A stretch of DNA of 64,000 nucleotides from positions 237,346 through 301,345 of the forward strand of contig NZ_VYXP01000004.1 in the NCBI RefSeq assembly GCF_008725655.1, given 5' to 3'. Position numbers and translations under genes: made by a program. Positions 48,161 through 58,240 of this stretch are shown one piece after another; position 1 is the first letter of the stretch, and each line of letters opens with the position of its first letter. The stretch comes from Marinihelvus fidelis (GTDB lineage: Bacteria > Pseudomonadota > Gammaproteobacteria > Xanthomonadales > SZUA-36). The notes beneath the pieces are model-generated. The model saw only the letters and a program-made list of their open reading frames with translations, was not told the origin of the DNA and did not search any database.

Positions 48161-49464
48161 CCGTCGCGGCGCTCCAGCTGGGCACCGATGCTGAGCATGT
48201 CGGCGCTGAAGCCCGGGTAAGACGTATCGATGTAGTCCGCGCCATCGATCAGCACGCCCTCCTCGATCAACTGCCCCAGCACGGCAAAGCTCATCGCGCA
48301 ACGGTGGTCGTTCTCCGCCTCGACACGCGCCGGGCAGGGTTCACCGCCAAACACGTCGACGCCGTCGGGGCGCTCTGACAGTTCGATGCCCATGCACTCC
48401 AGGCCCCGCGCCATGACCGCCAGTCGGTCGGATTCCTTGACTCGCAACTCGGCCGCGTCGGTGACCCGCGTGCGGCCCTGGGCCGTTGCGGCCAGTGCCA
48501 TCAGGATGGGAATCTCGTCGATCATGGCGGGCACCCATTCCGGCGGCAGGTCGATGCCCTTCAGGCGGCCGTTGTAGCGCACCCGCAGGTCACCCACCGG
48601 CTCCAGGCCGTCGGAGCCATCGTTGACGGTCTCGATGTCGATGCGGCCGCCCATGGCCTTCACGGCGTCAAAAAATGCCGACCGCGTGGGGTTCAGGCCG
48701 ACATTGCGCAGGGTCACGTCCGACCCCGGCACCAGCGACGCCACGGCGACCAGGAAGGCCGCGGACGAGGGGTCCGACGGAACCAGGACCTTCGCACCGG
48801 TGAGCCCCTGCGGGCCCTGCAGCGCGGCGCCCTCGCCCATGCGAACGCCAAACAGCGGCAGCATGCGCTCGGTGTGGTCACGGCTCAGGCGCGGCTCGGT
48901 GACGCGGCTCTCACCCTGGGCGAACAGGCCGGCCAGGAGCACACAGCTCTTGATCTGCGCGCTGGCCACCGGCGAGTCGTAGTGAATGCCCTTCAGCGCC
49001 GGATTGCCATGAATGTGCAGCGGCGCGGTTCCGGCTTCCGTGGCCTCCACGTTCGCGCCCATCTGCGCCAGCGGCGTCATGATGCGGCGCATCGGCCGGC
49101 TGTTCAGTGACGCGTCGCCCGTGAGCACGGAATCGAATGACTGTGCGGCGAGCACGCCCGCGAGCAGGCGCATGGCGGTGCCCGAGTTGCCCATGTCCAG
49201 TGGCGCCGACGGCGCCGACAGGCCGGCCTGTCCCAGGCCGCGAATGCGCAGCACGTCACCCTCATCGGTCACGCTGGCGCCCAGCTGGACCATCGCGTTG
49301 CGTGTCGCGGTGGTGTCGGCGCTGACCAGCAGGCCCTCGACCACGGTTTCGCCGTCGGCCAGGCCGCCAAAGATCAGCGCGCGGTGTGAAATGGACTTGT
49401 CGCCCGGCGGTGTCAGCGTTCCTGCCAACGGCGCCGTGGCTTTCTTAGCGTAAAGCGGCATCAT
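48157..49464 (-). CDS. aroA: EPSP synthase
   Basis: AroA adds PEP to shikimate-3-phosphate. The 435-residue protein shows [20 protein letters not shown], the [16 protein letters not shown] motif, [15 protein letters not shown] and [14 protein letters not shown]. It begins at ATG 49464 or the next ATG at 49461. Its first 20 bases overlap the end of the hisC remnant in another frame. Confidence 0.96.
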   Translation of the reverse strand: MMPLYAKKATAPLAGTLTPPGDKSISHRALIFGGLADGETVVEGLLVSADTTATRNAMVQLGASVTDEGDVLRIRGLGQAGLSAPSAPLDMGNSGTAMRLLAGVLAAQSFDSVLTGDASLNSRPMRRIMTPLAQMGANVEATEAGTAPLHIHGNPALKGIHYDSPVASAQIKSCVLLAGLFAQGESRVTEPRLSRDHTERMLPLFGVRMGEGAALQGPQGLTGAKVLVPSDPSSAAFLVAVASLVPGSDVTLRNVGLNPTRSAFFDAVKAMGGRIDIETVNDGSDGLEPVGDLRVRYNGRLKGIDLPPEWVPAMIDEIPILMALAATAQGRTRVTDAAELRVKESDRLAVMARGLECMGIELSERPDGVDVFGGEPCPARVEAENDHRCAMSFAVLGQLIEEGVLIDGADYIDTSYPGFSADMLSIGAQLERRDG

Positions 49465-49582
49465 GCTCCCTGCCCTGTCTGATCGCCCTTTCCAGGCGTT
49501 GGTTCTGCGTCGCCGTGCTCACGGTGACGCGCAAATGATTCGGTAATCCGTAAGTGCCCACCGGCTCAGGACGCTTTCTCAT
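49445..49582 (-). pseudogene. hisC: C-terminal remnant of histidinol-phosphate aminotransferase (hisC)
   Basis: Between pheA and aroA a second minus-strand frame (ATG 49582 to TAA 49445, 45 codons) reads RPEPVGTYGLPNHLRVTV followed by STATQNQRLERAI. This is the conserved HisC C-terminus (RPxxxYGLPxHLRVTxGTxxENxRFxxAL), including the substrate-binding Arg of HLRVT. The rest of the roughly 350-codon gene is gone. In pseudomonads hisC lies exactly here, between pheA and (tyrA-)aroA, so this is most simply the 3' end left by an internal deletion. It overlaps the last codons of pheA and the first of aroA. Whether the short frame is translated is unknown. Confidence 0.8.
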
Positions 49583-50696
49583 TGCCAGCCTGGATTCGTG
49601 ACGTCACCGCCCGCGGGTACGACCCCAGCAACCGGACTTCGCCGCCCACCTTCTCCATTTCCGCCATCGCGGTGCTCAGCGGCGCCTCGTCGGCATGGCC
49701 ATCGACATCGATGAAAAAGACGTAAGACCACTTGCGCCCGGGCGCCGGGCGGGACTCGATGCGTGACATGTTCAGGCCATGCGTGGCCAGCGGCGCCAGC
49801 AGGGCGTGCAGCAGCCCGGGCCCCTCGTCGCCGGTGAGCAGGAACGAGGTCTTGTCATCGCCGGACGGCGAGAACCGCTCGCGACCAATGACCAGGAAGC
49901 GCGTGGTGTTGTCCTGCTGGTCCTCGATGTTCGAGAACAGGGCCGGAATGCCGTAAATCTCCGCGGCGGTCAGGCTGGCGATGGCGGCCGCTTCCGGCGC
50001 GCTGCGTACCCGTCGCGCGGCCTCGGCGTTACTGCTGACCGGCAGCAGTTCCACCCCCGGCAGGTTGCGCCGCAGCCACTCGCGACACTGCGACAGTGAT
50101 TGCTGGTGCGCGTAAACACGCTCGATACCCGACAGGCCATTGGCATGGGTCAGCAGGTTGTGATGAATGCGCAGTTCGATCTCGCCACAGATGTGCAGCG
50201 GCGAGTCGATGAACAGGTCCAGGGTATGGGTCACCACGCCCTGGGTGGAATTCTCAATGGGCACGACGCCGAAATCGGCCTCGCCGCCCTGCACCTGCTC
50301 GAACACGTTCTCGATCCCGGCCTGGCCCATGGCCAGCACCGAGTGCCCGAAGTGTGTGTAAACCGCCTGCTGCGTGAATGTGCCTTCCGGGCCCAGGTAG
50401 GCCACCCGCATGGGCTCCTGGCGGGCCAGGCAGGCGGACATGATTTCGCGGAACAGGCGCAGGATTTCCGAGTCGCTTAGCGGGCCCTGGTTGCGCTCGA
50501 GCACGCCGCGCAGCACCTGCGCCTCGCGCTCGGGGCGATAGTAGTCGGCCGCGGGCAACTGCTCACCCTTGGTTTGCGCGACCTCGAAGGCGAGTTTCGC
50601 GCGTTCACTGATCAGGCGCTGGATGTCGACATCAAGCGCATCAATCCGCGCGCGCACGTCGGCCAGCCGCTTGTCCGTGTCGCTCATGTCTGGCAC
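49566..50696 (-). CDS. pheA: Chorismate mutase / prephenate dehydratase (P-protein)
   Basis: PheA makes phenylpyruvate from chorismate. The 376-residue protein has a chorismate mutase domain (about 8-90, VRARIDALDVDIQRLISERA), a prephenate dehydratase domain (about 95-275, RVAYLGPEGTFTQQA, IENSTQGVV and the TRF motif in DNTTRFLVIG) and an ACT domain with GLLHALLAPLATHGLNMSR and ESRP for Phe feedback. ATG 50696 or 50687 can start it. Its usual partner serC is absent upstream, where purF lies instead. Confidence 0.95.
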   Translation of the reverse strand: MPDMSDTDKRLADVRARIDALDVDIQRLISERAKLAFEVAQTKGEQLPAADYYRPEREAQVLRGVLERNQGPLSDSEILRLFREIMSACLARQEPMRVAYLGPEGTFTQQAVYTHFGHSVLAMGQAGIENVFEQVQGGEADFGVVPIENSTQGVVTHTLDLFIDSPLHICGEIELRIHHNLLTHANGLSGIERVYAHQQSLSQCREWLRRNLPGVELLPVSSNAEAARRVRSAPEAAAIASLTAAEIYGIPALFSNIEDQQDNTTRFLVIGRERFSPSGDDKTSFLLTGDEGPGLLHALLAPLATHGLNMSRIESRPAPGRKWSYVFFIDVDGHADEAPLSTAMAEMEKVGGEVRLLGSYPRAVTSRIQAGNEKAS

Positions 50697-50728
50697 CGGA
50701 TTGCGGGGAATCGTGCATTGTAATGGTT

Positions 50729-50750
50729 CGGGCTGGATGAACCCAGCCCG
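50729..50750 (-). terminator. Hairpin between purF and pheA
   Basis: CGGGCTGG and CCAGCCCG form an 8-bp perfect stem around a six-base loop, about 20 bases after the purF stop. No T-run follows on the minus strand, so termination strength is uncertain. Confidence 0.4.
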
Positions 50751-50771
50751 TAACGCGGGTGATTATCGCAA

Positions 50772-52265
50772 TCAGCCGGTGGCCGTGCGGGCCTCTTCGC
50801 GCCGCTGGGCCTTGACCGCGTCGGAGCGGCGCAATTCCAGCTTCTCCAGGTAGCCCGGTTCCACGCCGGTGATGTACTCGCCGGAGAAGCACGAGGTATC
50901 GAACTGGCCGATATCGTCGTTGCCCTCGCGGCAGGCATCCACCAGGTCGTCGAGGTCCTGGTACACCAGCCAGTCAGCGCCCAGCGCTTCCTGGATCTGC
51001 TTCTCGTCGCGGCCATGGGCGATCAGCTCAGCCGTCGCCGGCATGTCGATGCCGTAGATATTCGGGTAGCGTACCGGCGGTGAGGCAGAGGCAAAGTAGA
51101 CCTTGTTGGCGCCGGCCTCGCGGGCCATCTGGATGATCTGCCGCGACGTCGTGCCACGGACGATGGAGTCATCAACAATCAGCACGTTCTTGCGGCGGAA
51201 TTCAAGGTCGATCGCGTTCAGTTTGCGGCGCACCGACTTCTGCCGCTGCTCCTGGCCCGGCATGATGAAGGTCCGGCCGATGTAACGGTTCTTGATAAAC
51301 CCTTCGCGGTACTTCACACCCAGGTTGTGCGCCAGCGGCAGCGCCGCCGTGCGGCTGGTGTCCGGCACCGGGATTACCACGTCGATATCGTGGTCGGGCC
51401 AGACCCGGTTGATCTTGGCCGCCAGCGCCTCGCCCATGCGCAGGCGTGACTTGTACACGGACACATCGTCGATCATTGAATCCGGACGCGCGAAATAAAC
51501 GTGCTCGAAAATGCACGGCGTCAGCGTCTTCGCCTCCGGGCTCTGGTGGCTGAACATCTCGCCTTCGCTGTTGATGAACAGGGCTTCACCGGGTCGCAGG
51601 TCGCGGACCAGCTCGAAGCCAATGCCGTCCAGCGCCACGCTCTCGGACGCGATCGCGTACTCGGGGCCCCTGGCCGTTTCGCGCATGCCCAGCACCGCGG
51701 GGCGGATACCCCAGGGGTCGCGGAAACCGAGGATGCCCTGGTTCACCAGCAGCGCGATCGCCGTGTAGGCACCCTTGCAGCGACGATGGACCACGTCCAC
51801 CGCCTTGAAGATGCGCTCGGGGGTCAGGCTCTTGTTCTTCTTGGTCTGCAGTTCGTGCGCCAGCACGTTCAGCAGCACCTCGGAGTCGGATTCGGTGTTC
51901 AGGTGACGGCGGTCGCTTTCGAACAGCTCGGAGGCCAGCGCATCGGTGTTGATCAGGTTGCCGTTATGGCCCAGCGCCACACCATAGGGTGAATTGACGT
52001 AAAACGGCTGCGCCTCGGCGGAATGGTCGCCGCCGGCGGTCGGGTAACGGACATGGCCGATACCGACATTGCCGCGAAGCTTGTCCATCTCCGCCTGGCT
52101 GAATGCTTCGGCGACCAGGCCGCGGGCCTTGTGCAGGTTCAGCCAGTGCCCTTCCAGGGTGGCGATCCCGGCAGCGTCCTGCCCGCGGTGCTGAAGGATG
52201 GTCAGGGCATCATAAATGGCCGGCGCGACCGCCGACTGCCCAACGATTCCAATGATTCCACACAT
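50772..52265 (-). CDS. purF: Amidophosphoribosyltransferase
   Basis: PurF commits PRPP to purine synthesis using glutamine. The 497-residue protein begins MCGIIGIVGQSAVAPA, where Cys2 is the glutaminase nucleophile after Met removal, followed by LQHRGQDAAGIAT and the PRPP loop NVLIVDDSIVRGTTSRQII. Start ATG 52265 is required by the Cys; a longer frame from 52394 is spurious. It is 7 bases after cvpA. Confidence 0.97.
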   Translation of the reverse strand: MCGIIGIVGQSAVAPAIYDALTILQHRGQDAAGIATLEGHWLNLHKARGLVAEAFSQAEMDKLRGNVGIGHVRYPTAGGDHSAEAQPFYVNSPYGVALGHNGNLINTDALASELFESDRRHLNTESDSEVLLNVLAHELQTKKNKSLTPERIFKAVDVVHRRCKGAYTAIALLVNQGILGFRDPWGIRPAVLGMRETARGPEYAIASESVALDGIGFELVRDLRPGEALFINSEGEMFSHQSPEAKTLTPCIFEHVYFARPDSMIDDVSVYKSRLRMGEALAAKINRVWPDHDIDVVIPVPDTSRTAALPLAHNLGVKYREGFIKNRYIGRTFIMPGQEQRQKSVRRKLNAIDLEFRRKNVLIVDDSIVRGTTSRQIIQMAREAGANKVYFASASPPVRYPNIYGIDMPATAELIAHGRDEKQIQEALGADWLVYQDLDDLVDACREGNDDIGQFDTSCFSGEYITGVEPGYLEKLELRRSDAVKAQRREEARTATG

Positions 52266-52272
52266 GGTTGAT

Positions 52273-52920
52273 TTACCCTGGTGACGCTGGCCCGGCGTCG
52301 TCGGCGGCGATTCTAACACGGCTGTCCGCGGCCATGCCCGCGTTCGTCGACACCGCGGCGTCATCCGTGGTGGGCTCATCCGCGCCCGGAGCATCTCCGG
52401 GGCCAGCGGGTTCGGACGCTTCGGGCGTCGGATCGAAATCGTGGTATTCCCGGGCGTTCTCCGGCAGGAAAGAAACCGCCCATTCGGCCATCGGCAGGAA
52501 GCTCTGGATGACCCGTGACTGTGGCCACCACGGGTCCGCCGGCAGCGGCGTGAAACCGGCCACGGCGATCAGCAGCACCACCAGCAGGACACCCCGGACC
52601 AGGCCGAAGACGCCGCCCAGCAGCCGGTCGGTGCCGGTCAGCCCGGTCTTGTCCACCAGTTGCCCCAACAGGTAGGTCACCAGCCCGCCGACCAGCAGGG
52701 TGGCGACAAACAGGCCGCCAAAGGCCAGCGCCAGGCGCATGGACGGCAGCGACACCTGCGGTGATATCCATTCGGCCACGCCGCCGGCGTACTGGTAGCC
52801 CACCAGGAAGGCCAGTCCCCAGACCGCCAGCGCGAAGACTTCGCGCACGAAGCCCCGCAACAGGCCAACCAGCAATGACAGGCCGATCACGGCCAGCAGG
52901 AAAATGTCGGCGGGGCTCAT
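52273..52920 (-). CDS. cvpA: CvpA family membrane protein
   Basis: The 215-residue protein has four membrane helices in the first 105 residues or so (DIFLLAVIGLSLLVGLLRGF, then VFALAVWGLAFLVGYQYAGG, and so on) and a long acidic C-terminal tail (about 170-215) rich in Asp, Pro and Ala. CvpA is needed for colicin V production in E. coli and for envelope integrity. The order dedD-cvpA-purF is conserved. Confidence 0.92.
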   Translation of the reverse strand: MSPADIFLLAVIGLSLLVGLLRGFVREVFALAVWGLAFLVGYQYAGGVAEWISPQVSLPSMRLALAFGGLFVATLLVGGLVTYLLGQLVDKTGLTGTDRLLGGVFGLVRGVLLVVLLIAVAGFTPLPADPWWPQSRVIQSFLPMAEWAVSFLPENAREYHDFDPTPEASEPAGPGDAPGADEPTTDDAAVSTNAGMAADSRVRIAADDAGPASPG

Positions 52921-52954
52921 GTCAAGTGAAGTAAAGCGGCTAGTAGGTCCGTGC

Positions 52955-53977
52955 CTAGTCGGTGCTCATGACCAGGCCCGCCAGGCCCATCGATGACTCG
53001 ATATCCGACTCCAACCGGACCGCGTCATCGCGGCTGAGCGTGGGGCCCACGCGCACTTTGTGCGAGGTGCCTGACGTACCTGAAACGGCCACGCTGAAGG
53101 CGCTGTAGCCCGCATCGCGCAAACGGAAAACCAGCTGCTCCGCGTTTTCGGCCTCGCCGAAGCTGCCCAGCTGCACCACCCAGCGAACCAGCGGGTCGGA
53201 CGGGGCGGTCACAGGCGCCTCGTCGCCGGGGCGCAGGTCGAGCACGCGCGGGTTCAGGTCGGAATACTGCTGCCGCAGGCTGGCAATGGCCTGGTCGGCC
53301 TGCGCCTGCTGGTCGAAGGGACCCAGGCGAACCCGGTGCAGGGTGCCGGCCTCGCTGTCGACCGTGTCCTCGATCACCGGCAGGCCCTGGTCACGCAGGC
53401 GCGTGGCCAGCCGGGTGGCGTTGCCGGTGGCGCTGAAACTGGCGACCTGCACCAGGTAGCGGCCACCCGCGGCCGCAGTGACCGGCGCCGTGACCGGCTC
53501 AGGTGTTGGCCCAGGCGCCTGCTCAGGCGGCGGCGCAGGGGCTTCGACGGGTGTCGTTTCGGGTTCAGCCGCGGCGAGCACTTCGCCACCGGCTGCCTGT
53601 TTAACGGCCTCGGCGGTTTCGGCCGACTGGGCAGCCATCGACGCGCCGGTGTCGTCATTCGCCGGCGTCAACGCGCCCGCAGATTCCGCCGATTCATCCA
53701 CAGTCTCGTCGATCGCGGGACGGGCGGCCGGTGGTTGCAAGGCCACGGTGGGCTCATCTTCGATGTCCTCAACCACCGAGGGCTGCGAGGACGGCTGGTC
53801 GCCGATCGGGAATCGGCGGGTCTCGAAACTGGTCTCGCGCGGCTTGGGCGGGATTTCAATCGGCCGCGCGTCCTGGCCCGGTTCGGGCTGGCCACCCAGC
53901 AGCATCGGCAGGACGATCACTGCCAGCGCGACGAGAACACTTGCCCCGACCAATCGTTGTTTTAATGCTTTATCCAT
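52955..53977 (-). CDS. dedD: DedD-like protein with two SPOR domains
   Basis: The 340-residue protein has an N-terminal membrane helix (LVGASVLVALAVIVLPMLLG), a long Ala/Pro/Glu-rich periplasmic linker (about 40-165), then two SPOR repeats: GGRYLVQVASFSATGNATRL (about 168-245) and LVRWVVQLGSFGEAENAEQL (about 260-338). SPOR domains bind denuded septal peptidoglycan. E. coli DedD has one; the tandem pair is unusual. It lies in the folC-dedD-cvpA position, which supports the DedD assignment. Confidence 0.88.
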   Translation of the reverse strand: MDKALKQRLVGASVLVALAVIVLPMLLGGQPEPGQDARPIEIPPKPRETSFETRRFPIGDQPSSQPSVVEDIEDEPTVALQPPAARPAIDETVDESAESAGALTPANDDTGASMAAQSAETAEAVKQAAGGEVLAAAEPETTPVEAPAPPPEQAPGPTPEPVTAPVTAAAGGRYLVQVASFSATGNATRLATRLRDQGLPVIEDTVDSEAGTLHRVRLGPFDQQAQADQAIASLRQQYSDLNPRVLDLRPGDEAPVTAPSDPLVRWVVQLGSFGEAENAEQLVFRLRDAGYSAFSVAVSGTSGTSHKVRVGPTLSRDDAVRLESDIESSMGLAGLVMSTD

Positions 53978-54020
53978 CAGGTCTGCCTGGGCGGAAAACA
54001 GCTTGCGATTCTATCACCCA

Positions 54021-55277
54021 TCACGACGCCCGTTCGGACAGCGCGAGCATGGCCTCGGCCACCGTGTGAAAAGACCCGAACACCAGTACCTTACGCCCAT
54101 CGGCCGCTCGCATGGCAGCATCGAGCGCGATCTCGACGCGGTCATGAACGGCGGTTTCCGCCTGCCCCACCGCGGCGCCGACCCGCGCGGCCAGCGCCTC
54201 ACCACCCTGCCCCCTGGACCCGGACAGCCCGGCGAAATGCCATTCGCCGACGACCGGTGCGAGTTCGGTCACGGCGGCCACCGCGTCCTTGTCCGCCAGC
54301 ATGGCGAGTACACAGACCACCGGCGCCTGGTCTGCCAGTTGTTGCGCCACCACCGCGGCCGCCATCGGGTTGTGGCCGACATCCAGGAGCACGTCGCCAT
54401 GCCCGGGTGGCGAATACAGCCGGCCCGGCAGGCGAACGCCGCGGATGGCGTCGGCGACCCTGTCGGCCTCCTCGCCCAGGTCGGGACGCAATTGGGCGAT
54501 TGCTGCCAGCGCGGCGCCCAGGTTATCGACCTGGTGACGCCCGGCCAGGGCCGGTGCCGGCAGGGCCAGGTCGATCGCCCCCATGCGAAACCGCACACCT
54601 TCCGCGCTGGGTTCACAGTGATAGTCACGGCCCGCAAGGTGAACCTGGCAGCCCAGCCTGGTGGCGCGCTCCAGCACGCTGGCCGGGGGCGCGGTCTCGG
54701 TACAGACCAGCGGTATGCCGGGGCGCAGGATGCCCGCCTTCTCCGCCCCAATGGTTTCGCGGTCATTGCCCAGGAAGGCCTGGTGATCCAGCCCGACCGG
54801 CGTGATCACGGCCACGTCGGCATCGACCAGGTTCACCGTATCCAGGCGGCCGCCCAGGCCCACCTCGAGCACGGCCAGGTCCGGCTGGCGCTGCGCCGAC
54901 AACAGCAGGCAGGCCAGCGTGGTGAATTCGAAATAGGTCAGTGAAATGTCGCCGCGGGCGGCCTCGACGGCGTCGAACGCGTCAACAAGGGAATCGTCGT
55001 CGACCGGCTCGCCGTTAATGCGGAGCCGCTCGTTGAACACCAGCAGGTGCGGGGAAGTATAGGCGGCGGTCTGCCAGCCCAGCGCCTGGGCCAGGGCGCA
55101 GATCGTCGCGACCGTGCTGCCCTTGCCATTGGTACCGGCCACCGTGACCACGTGCCGTCCCGGCCGTGGCGCGCCCAGGCGTTGCCACAACTGGCCACAG
55201 CGCTCCAGGCCAAGGTCGATCTCAACGGGGTGCCGGCGCTCGAGCAGCGCCAGCCAGTCAGTCAGCGCAGGCGACAT
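54021..55277 (-). CDS. folC: Folylpolyglutamate / dihydrofolate synthase
   Basis: FolC makes dihydrofolate and adds glutamates to folates. The 418-residue Mur-ligase-like protein has the P-loop TVAGTNGKGSTVATICAL, the folate region TAAYTSPHLLVFNERLRIN, and VGLDHQAFLGNDRETIGAEK. It lies between accD (15 bases) and dedD. Confidence 0.95.
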   Translation of the reverse strand: MSPALTDWLALLERRHPVEIDLGLERCGQLWQRLGAPRPGRHVVTVAGTNGKGSTVATICALAQALGWQTAAYTSPHLLVFNERLRINGEPVDDDSLVDAFDAVEAARGDISLTYFEFTTLACLLLSAQRQPDLAVLEVGLGGRLDTVNLVDADVAVITPVGLDHQAFLGNDRETIGAEKAGILRPGIPLVCTETAPPASVLERATRLGCQVHLAGRDYHCEPSAEGVRFRMGAIDLALPAPALAGRHQVDNLGAALAAIAQLRPDLGEEADRVADAIRGVRLPGRLYSPPGHGDVLLDVGHNPMAAAVVAQQLADQAPVVCVLAMLADKDAVAAVTELAPVVGEWHFAGLSGSRGQGGEALAARVGAAVGQAETAVHDRVEIALDAAMRAADGRKVLVFGSFHTVAEAMLALSERAS

Positions 55278-55292
55278 GGCGCCGGTCCGGTA

Positions 55293-56183
55293 TCAGGCGC
55301 CGACGACTTCGCCTTCCACCGCGCGTGGCCGGTGGCCCGACATCAGCAGGTCGAGCATCGCGCCCAGGTCGTCACGCAGGTTGCGGCGATCGATAATCTG
55401 GTCGATGGCGCCCTTCTGCAACAGGAATTCGCTGCGCTGGAAACCCTCGGGCAGCTTCTCACGCACGGTCTGTTCGATGACGCGCGCACCGGCGAAGCCG
55501 ATCAGCGCGCCGGGTTCGGCCACATTCAGGTCGCCGAGCATGCCCAGGCTGGCCGACACGCCGCCGGTGGTGGGGTTGGTCAGCACCGAGACAAACGGCA
55601 GGCCGTTCACGGCCATGCGCTCAAGCACGGCGCTGGTCTTGGCCATCTGCATCAGCGACAGCACACCCTCCTGCATGCGCGCGCCGCCACTGGCGGTAAA
55701 GCACACCAGCGGGCAGCCCAGCTTCAGCGCCTCCTGCCCGGCACGGGCGAATTTCTCACCGACGACCGAACCCATGGAGCCGCCCATGAAGGAGAACTCG
55801 AACGCCGCGACCACCACCGGGCGCCCTTTCAGCTCACCCACCTTGACGATCAGTGCGTCCTTCTCGCCCGTGGCTTTCTGCGCGGCACTGATCCGGTCCC
55901 GGTAACGCTTGCTGTCGCGGAACTTCAGCGCGTCCACCGGCTCCAGGTTGGCGGCGATTTCGCGCTGCTCGCCCTCATCCAGGAACAGGTCGATACGGTC
56001 ACGGGCACCCAGGCGCATATGCTCGCCGCATTTCGGGCAGACCAGCAGGTTGCGCTCCAGCTCCGGGCGATACAGCACCGACGTGCACGAGGTGCACTTG
56101 GTCCACAGCCCTTCGGGTACATTGCGCTTGTTTCCGCCCTCGGTACGAATACGGGACGGCATCAGTTTGCTCAACCAGCTCAT
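55293..56183 (-). CDS. accD: Acetyl-CoA carboxylase carboxyltransferase subunit beta
   Basis: AccD with AccA transfers CO2 from biotin to acetyl-CoA. The 296-residue protein has the zinc ribbon with two CxxC pairs ([25 protein letters not shown], residues about 29-54) and the crotonase-fold core [20 protein letters not shown] and [12 protein letters not shown]. It follows trpA. Confidence 0.97.
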   Translation of the reverse strand: MSWLSKLMPSRIRTEGGNKRNVPEGLWTKCTSCTSVLYRPELERNLLVCPKCGEHMRLGARDRIDLFLDEGEQREIAANLEPVDALKFRDSKRYRDRISAAQKATGEKDALIVKVGELKGRPVVVAAFEFSFMGGSMGSVVGEKFARAGQEALKLGCPLVCFTASGGARMQEGVLSLMQMAKTSAVLERMAVNGLPFVSVLTNPTTGGVSASLGMLGDLNVAEPGALIGFAGARVIEQTVREKLPEGFQRSEFLLQKGAIDQIIDRRNLRDDLGAMLDLLMSGHRPRAVEGEVVGA

Positions 56184-56201
56184 CGGGTCTTCCTGTCTGT
56201 T

Positions 56202-57023
56202 TCAGCCGATATTGTCCAATGCCCGCCGGACCGACGCAACAAAGTCGCCCGCCAGGCGGCTGGCCTCTTCGGCGTCATCGGCCGTTTCCAGCAGTCGCAC
56301 CAGCGCGCTGCCAATGACCACGCCGTCAGCATGTTCGGCCACGGCGACGGCCGATGCCGCATCGCTGATGCCAAAACCCGCCATGACCGGCAGCTCGGAA
56401 TGGGCGCGGATGCGGGACACGGGCTCCGCTACCGCGGCACTGTCCAGGCGGCTGGCCCCGGTAATGCCCTTGAACGACACGTAGTAGATGAAGCCATTGG
56501 CGGCGGCGCACAGTTTTTCCAGCCGCTGCGGGTCGGTGGTCGGCGCGACCAGGATGATGTTGTCGATGGCCGCCCCGGCCATCGCCTGGTGCAGCGCCCC
56601 GCCCTCTTCCGGCGGACAGTCCACCAGCAGCAGGCCATCCACGCCAGCGTCACGTACGCGCTCGGCGAAGGCCTGTTCGCCACCGGCCTGGCACAGTCGC
56701 TCGACCGGGTTGAGGTAGCCCATCAGGATGACCGGGGTGTCGGGGTCGTCACGGCGGAAATCCGCCACCATGTCGAGCACGGACGACAGCGTCACGCCCC
56801 TGGCAATGGCGCGCTCGCTGGCCACCTGGATGACCGGGCCATCCGCCATCGGGTCTGAAAACGGCACACCCAGCTCAATCAGGTCGGCGCCACCGGCCAC
56901 CAGCGCGTGCATGATGTCGACGGTCCAGCCCGGCTCCGGGTCGCCCGCGGTGATGAAAGGCACCAGCGCCTTGCCACCAGCCTGCCGCCGCGCACCCAGC
57001 GCGGTATCGATCCGGCCACTCAC
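56202..57023 (-). CDS. trpA: Tryptophan synthase alpha chain
   Basis: TrpA releases indole from indole-3-glycerol phosphate. The 273-residue barrel has the catalytic Glu in [19 protein letters not shown] and the catalytic Asp in [14 protein letters not shown], plus the phosphate site [10 protein letters not shown]. The start overlaps the trpB stop (ATGA). Confidence 0.97.
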   Translation of the reverse strand: MSGRIDTALGARRQAGGKALVPFITAGDPEPGWTVDIMHALVAGGADLIELGVPFSDPMADGPVIQVASERAIARGVTLSSVLDMVADFRRDDPDTPVILMGYLNPVERLCQAGGEQAFAERVRDAGVDGLLLVDCPPEEGGALHQAMAGAAIDNIILVAPTTDPQRLEKLCAAANGFIYYVSFKGITGASRLDSAAVAEPVSRIRAHSELPVMAGFGISDAASAVAVAEHADGVVIGSALVRLLETADDAEEASRLAGDFVASVRRALDNIG

Positions 57024-58240
57024 AGCGACAGCCCCTTGATGCCGGCCAGTGTCTCCACGTCCTTGTCGCCGCGACCGGACAGGTTCACCAGCACGACCTG
57101 GTCGGGACGCATCTCGGCCGCCAGCTTCATACCGTAGGCCACGGCATGGGCGCTTTCCAGCGCCGGCAGGATGCCCTCCAGGCGGGTCAGCGCCTGGGTC
57201 GCGTCCAGCGCTTCCTGGTCATTGATGGCCACGTACTGCGCCCGGCCGCTGTCCTTCAGCCAGGCATGCTCCGGCCCCACGCCGGGGTAGTCCAGGCCGG
57301 CGGACACGGAATGGGTATGCACGATCTGGCCCGCATCATCGTCCAGCAGGTAGGTCCGGCAGCCATGTAGCACACCGGGCCGACCCGCGCACAGCGAGGC
57401 CGCGTGTTCGCCGGTATCCAGGCCGTTACCGGCGGCCTCGACGCCATACATCTTCACGTCGGTGTCACCGATAAACGGGTGGAACAGGCCCATGGCGTTG
57501 GAACCACCGCCCACGCAGGCCACCAGCGCGTCGGGCAGCGTCTCGCGCTGCTCCAGCATCTGCCGGCGCGCCTCGCGCCCGACCACGGCGTTGAAGTCGC
57601 GCACCATCTCCGGGTACGGATGCGGGCCGGCGACGGTGCCGATCACGTAGAAGGTATCGTCGATGTTGGTCACCCAGTCGCGCATCGCCTCGTTGAGGGC
57701 GTCCTTCAGCGTCTTCGAGCCGGACGTAACGCTGCGCACCTCTGCGCCCAGCAACTTCATGCGGAAGACGTTGATCGACTGGCGCTTGATGTCCGTCTCA
57801 CCCATGTAGACCACGCAGTCCTGGTCGAGCCGGGCGCAGACCGTGGCGGTCGCCACGCCGTGCTGCCCGGCGCCGGTCTCGGCGATGATGCGGCGCTTGC
57901 CCATCTGCTTCGCCAGCAGGCCCTGGCCCACGGTGTTGTTGATCTTGTGCGCACCGGTGTGATTCAGGTCCTCGCGCTTGAGCCAGATCTGCGCGCCACC
58001 ACAGGCCGCGCTCAGGCGCTCGGCGTGATAGACGGGCGACGGGCGGCCCACGTAATGCGCCAGGTCGTGGTCCAGGCGGCGAATGAACTCGTCGTCCTTG
58101 CGCCAGCGCGACCAGGCCTCGCGCAACTCGTCGAGTGCGTGCATCAGCGTTTCGGAGACATAGCTGCCTCCATAGTCGCCGAAATGGCCGGTGGCGTCCG
58201 GTTGCGGCCGCCCAATGTCGTAATCACTAGCGCCTGGCAT
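57020..58240 (-). CDS. trpB: Tryptophan synthase beta chain
   Basis: TrpB joins indole and serine with PLP. The 406-residue protein has the PLP lysine in [18 protein letters not shown], the [14 protein letters not shown] region and the phosphate-binding [15 protein letters not shown]. Its start lies 14 bases inside the end of trpF. Confidence 0.97.
   Translation of the reverse strand: MPGASDYDIGRPQPDATGHFGDYGGSYVSETLMHALDELREAWSRWRKDDEFIRRLDHDLAHYVGRPSPVYHAERLSAACGGAQIWLKREDLNHTGAHKINNTVGQGLLAKQMGKRRIIAETGAGQHGVATATVCARLDQDCVVYMGETDIKRQSINVFRMKLLGAEVRSVTSGSKTLKDALNEAMRDWVTNIDDTFYVIGTVAGPHPYPEMVRDFNAVVGREARRQMLEQRETLPDALVACVGGGSNAMGLFHPFIGDTDVKMYGVEAAGNGLDTGEHAASLCAGRPGVLHGCRTYLLDDDAGQIVHTHSVSAGLDYPGVGPEHAWLKDSGRAQYVAINDQEALDATQALTRLEGILPALESAHAVAYGMKLAAEMRPDQVVLVNLSGRGDKDVETLAGIKGLSL

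Noticed and set aside
52266-52394. Longer start for purF
   Set aside because: The glutaminase cysteine must follow the initiator Met, which fixes the start at 52265.
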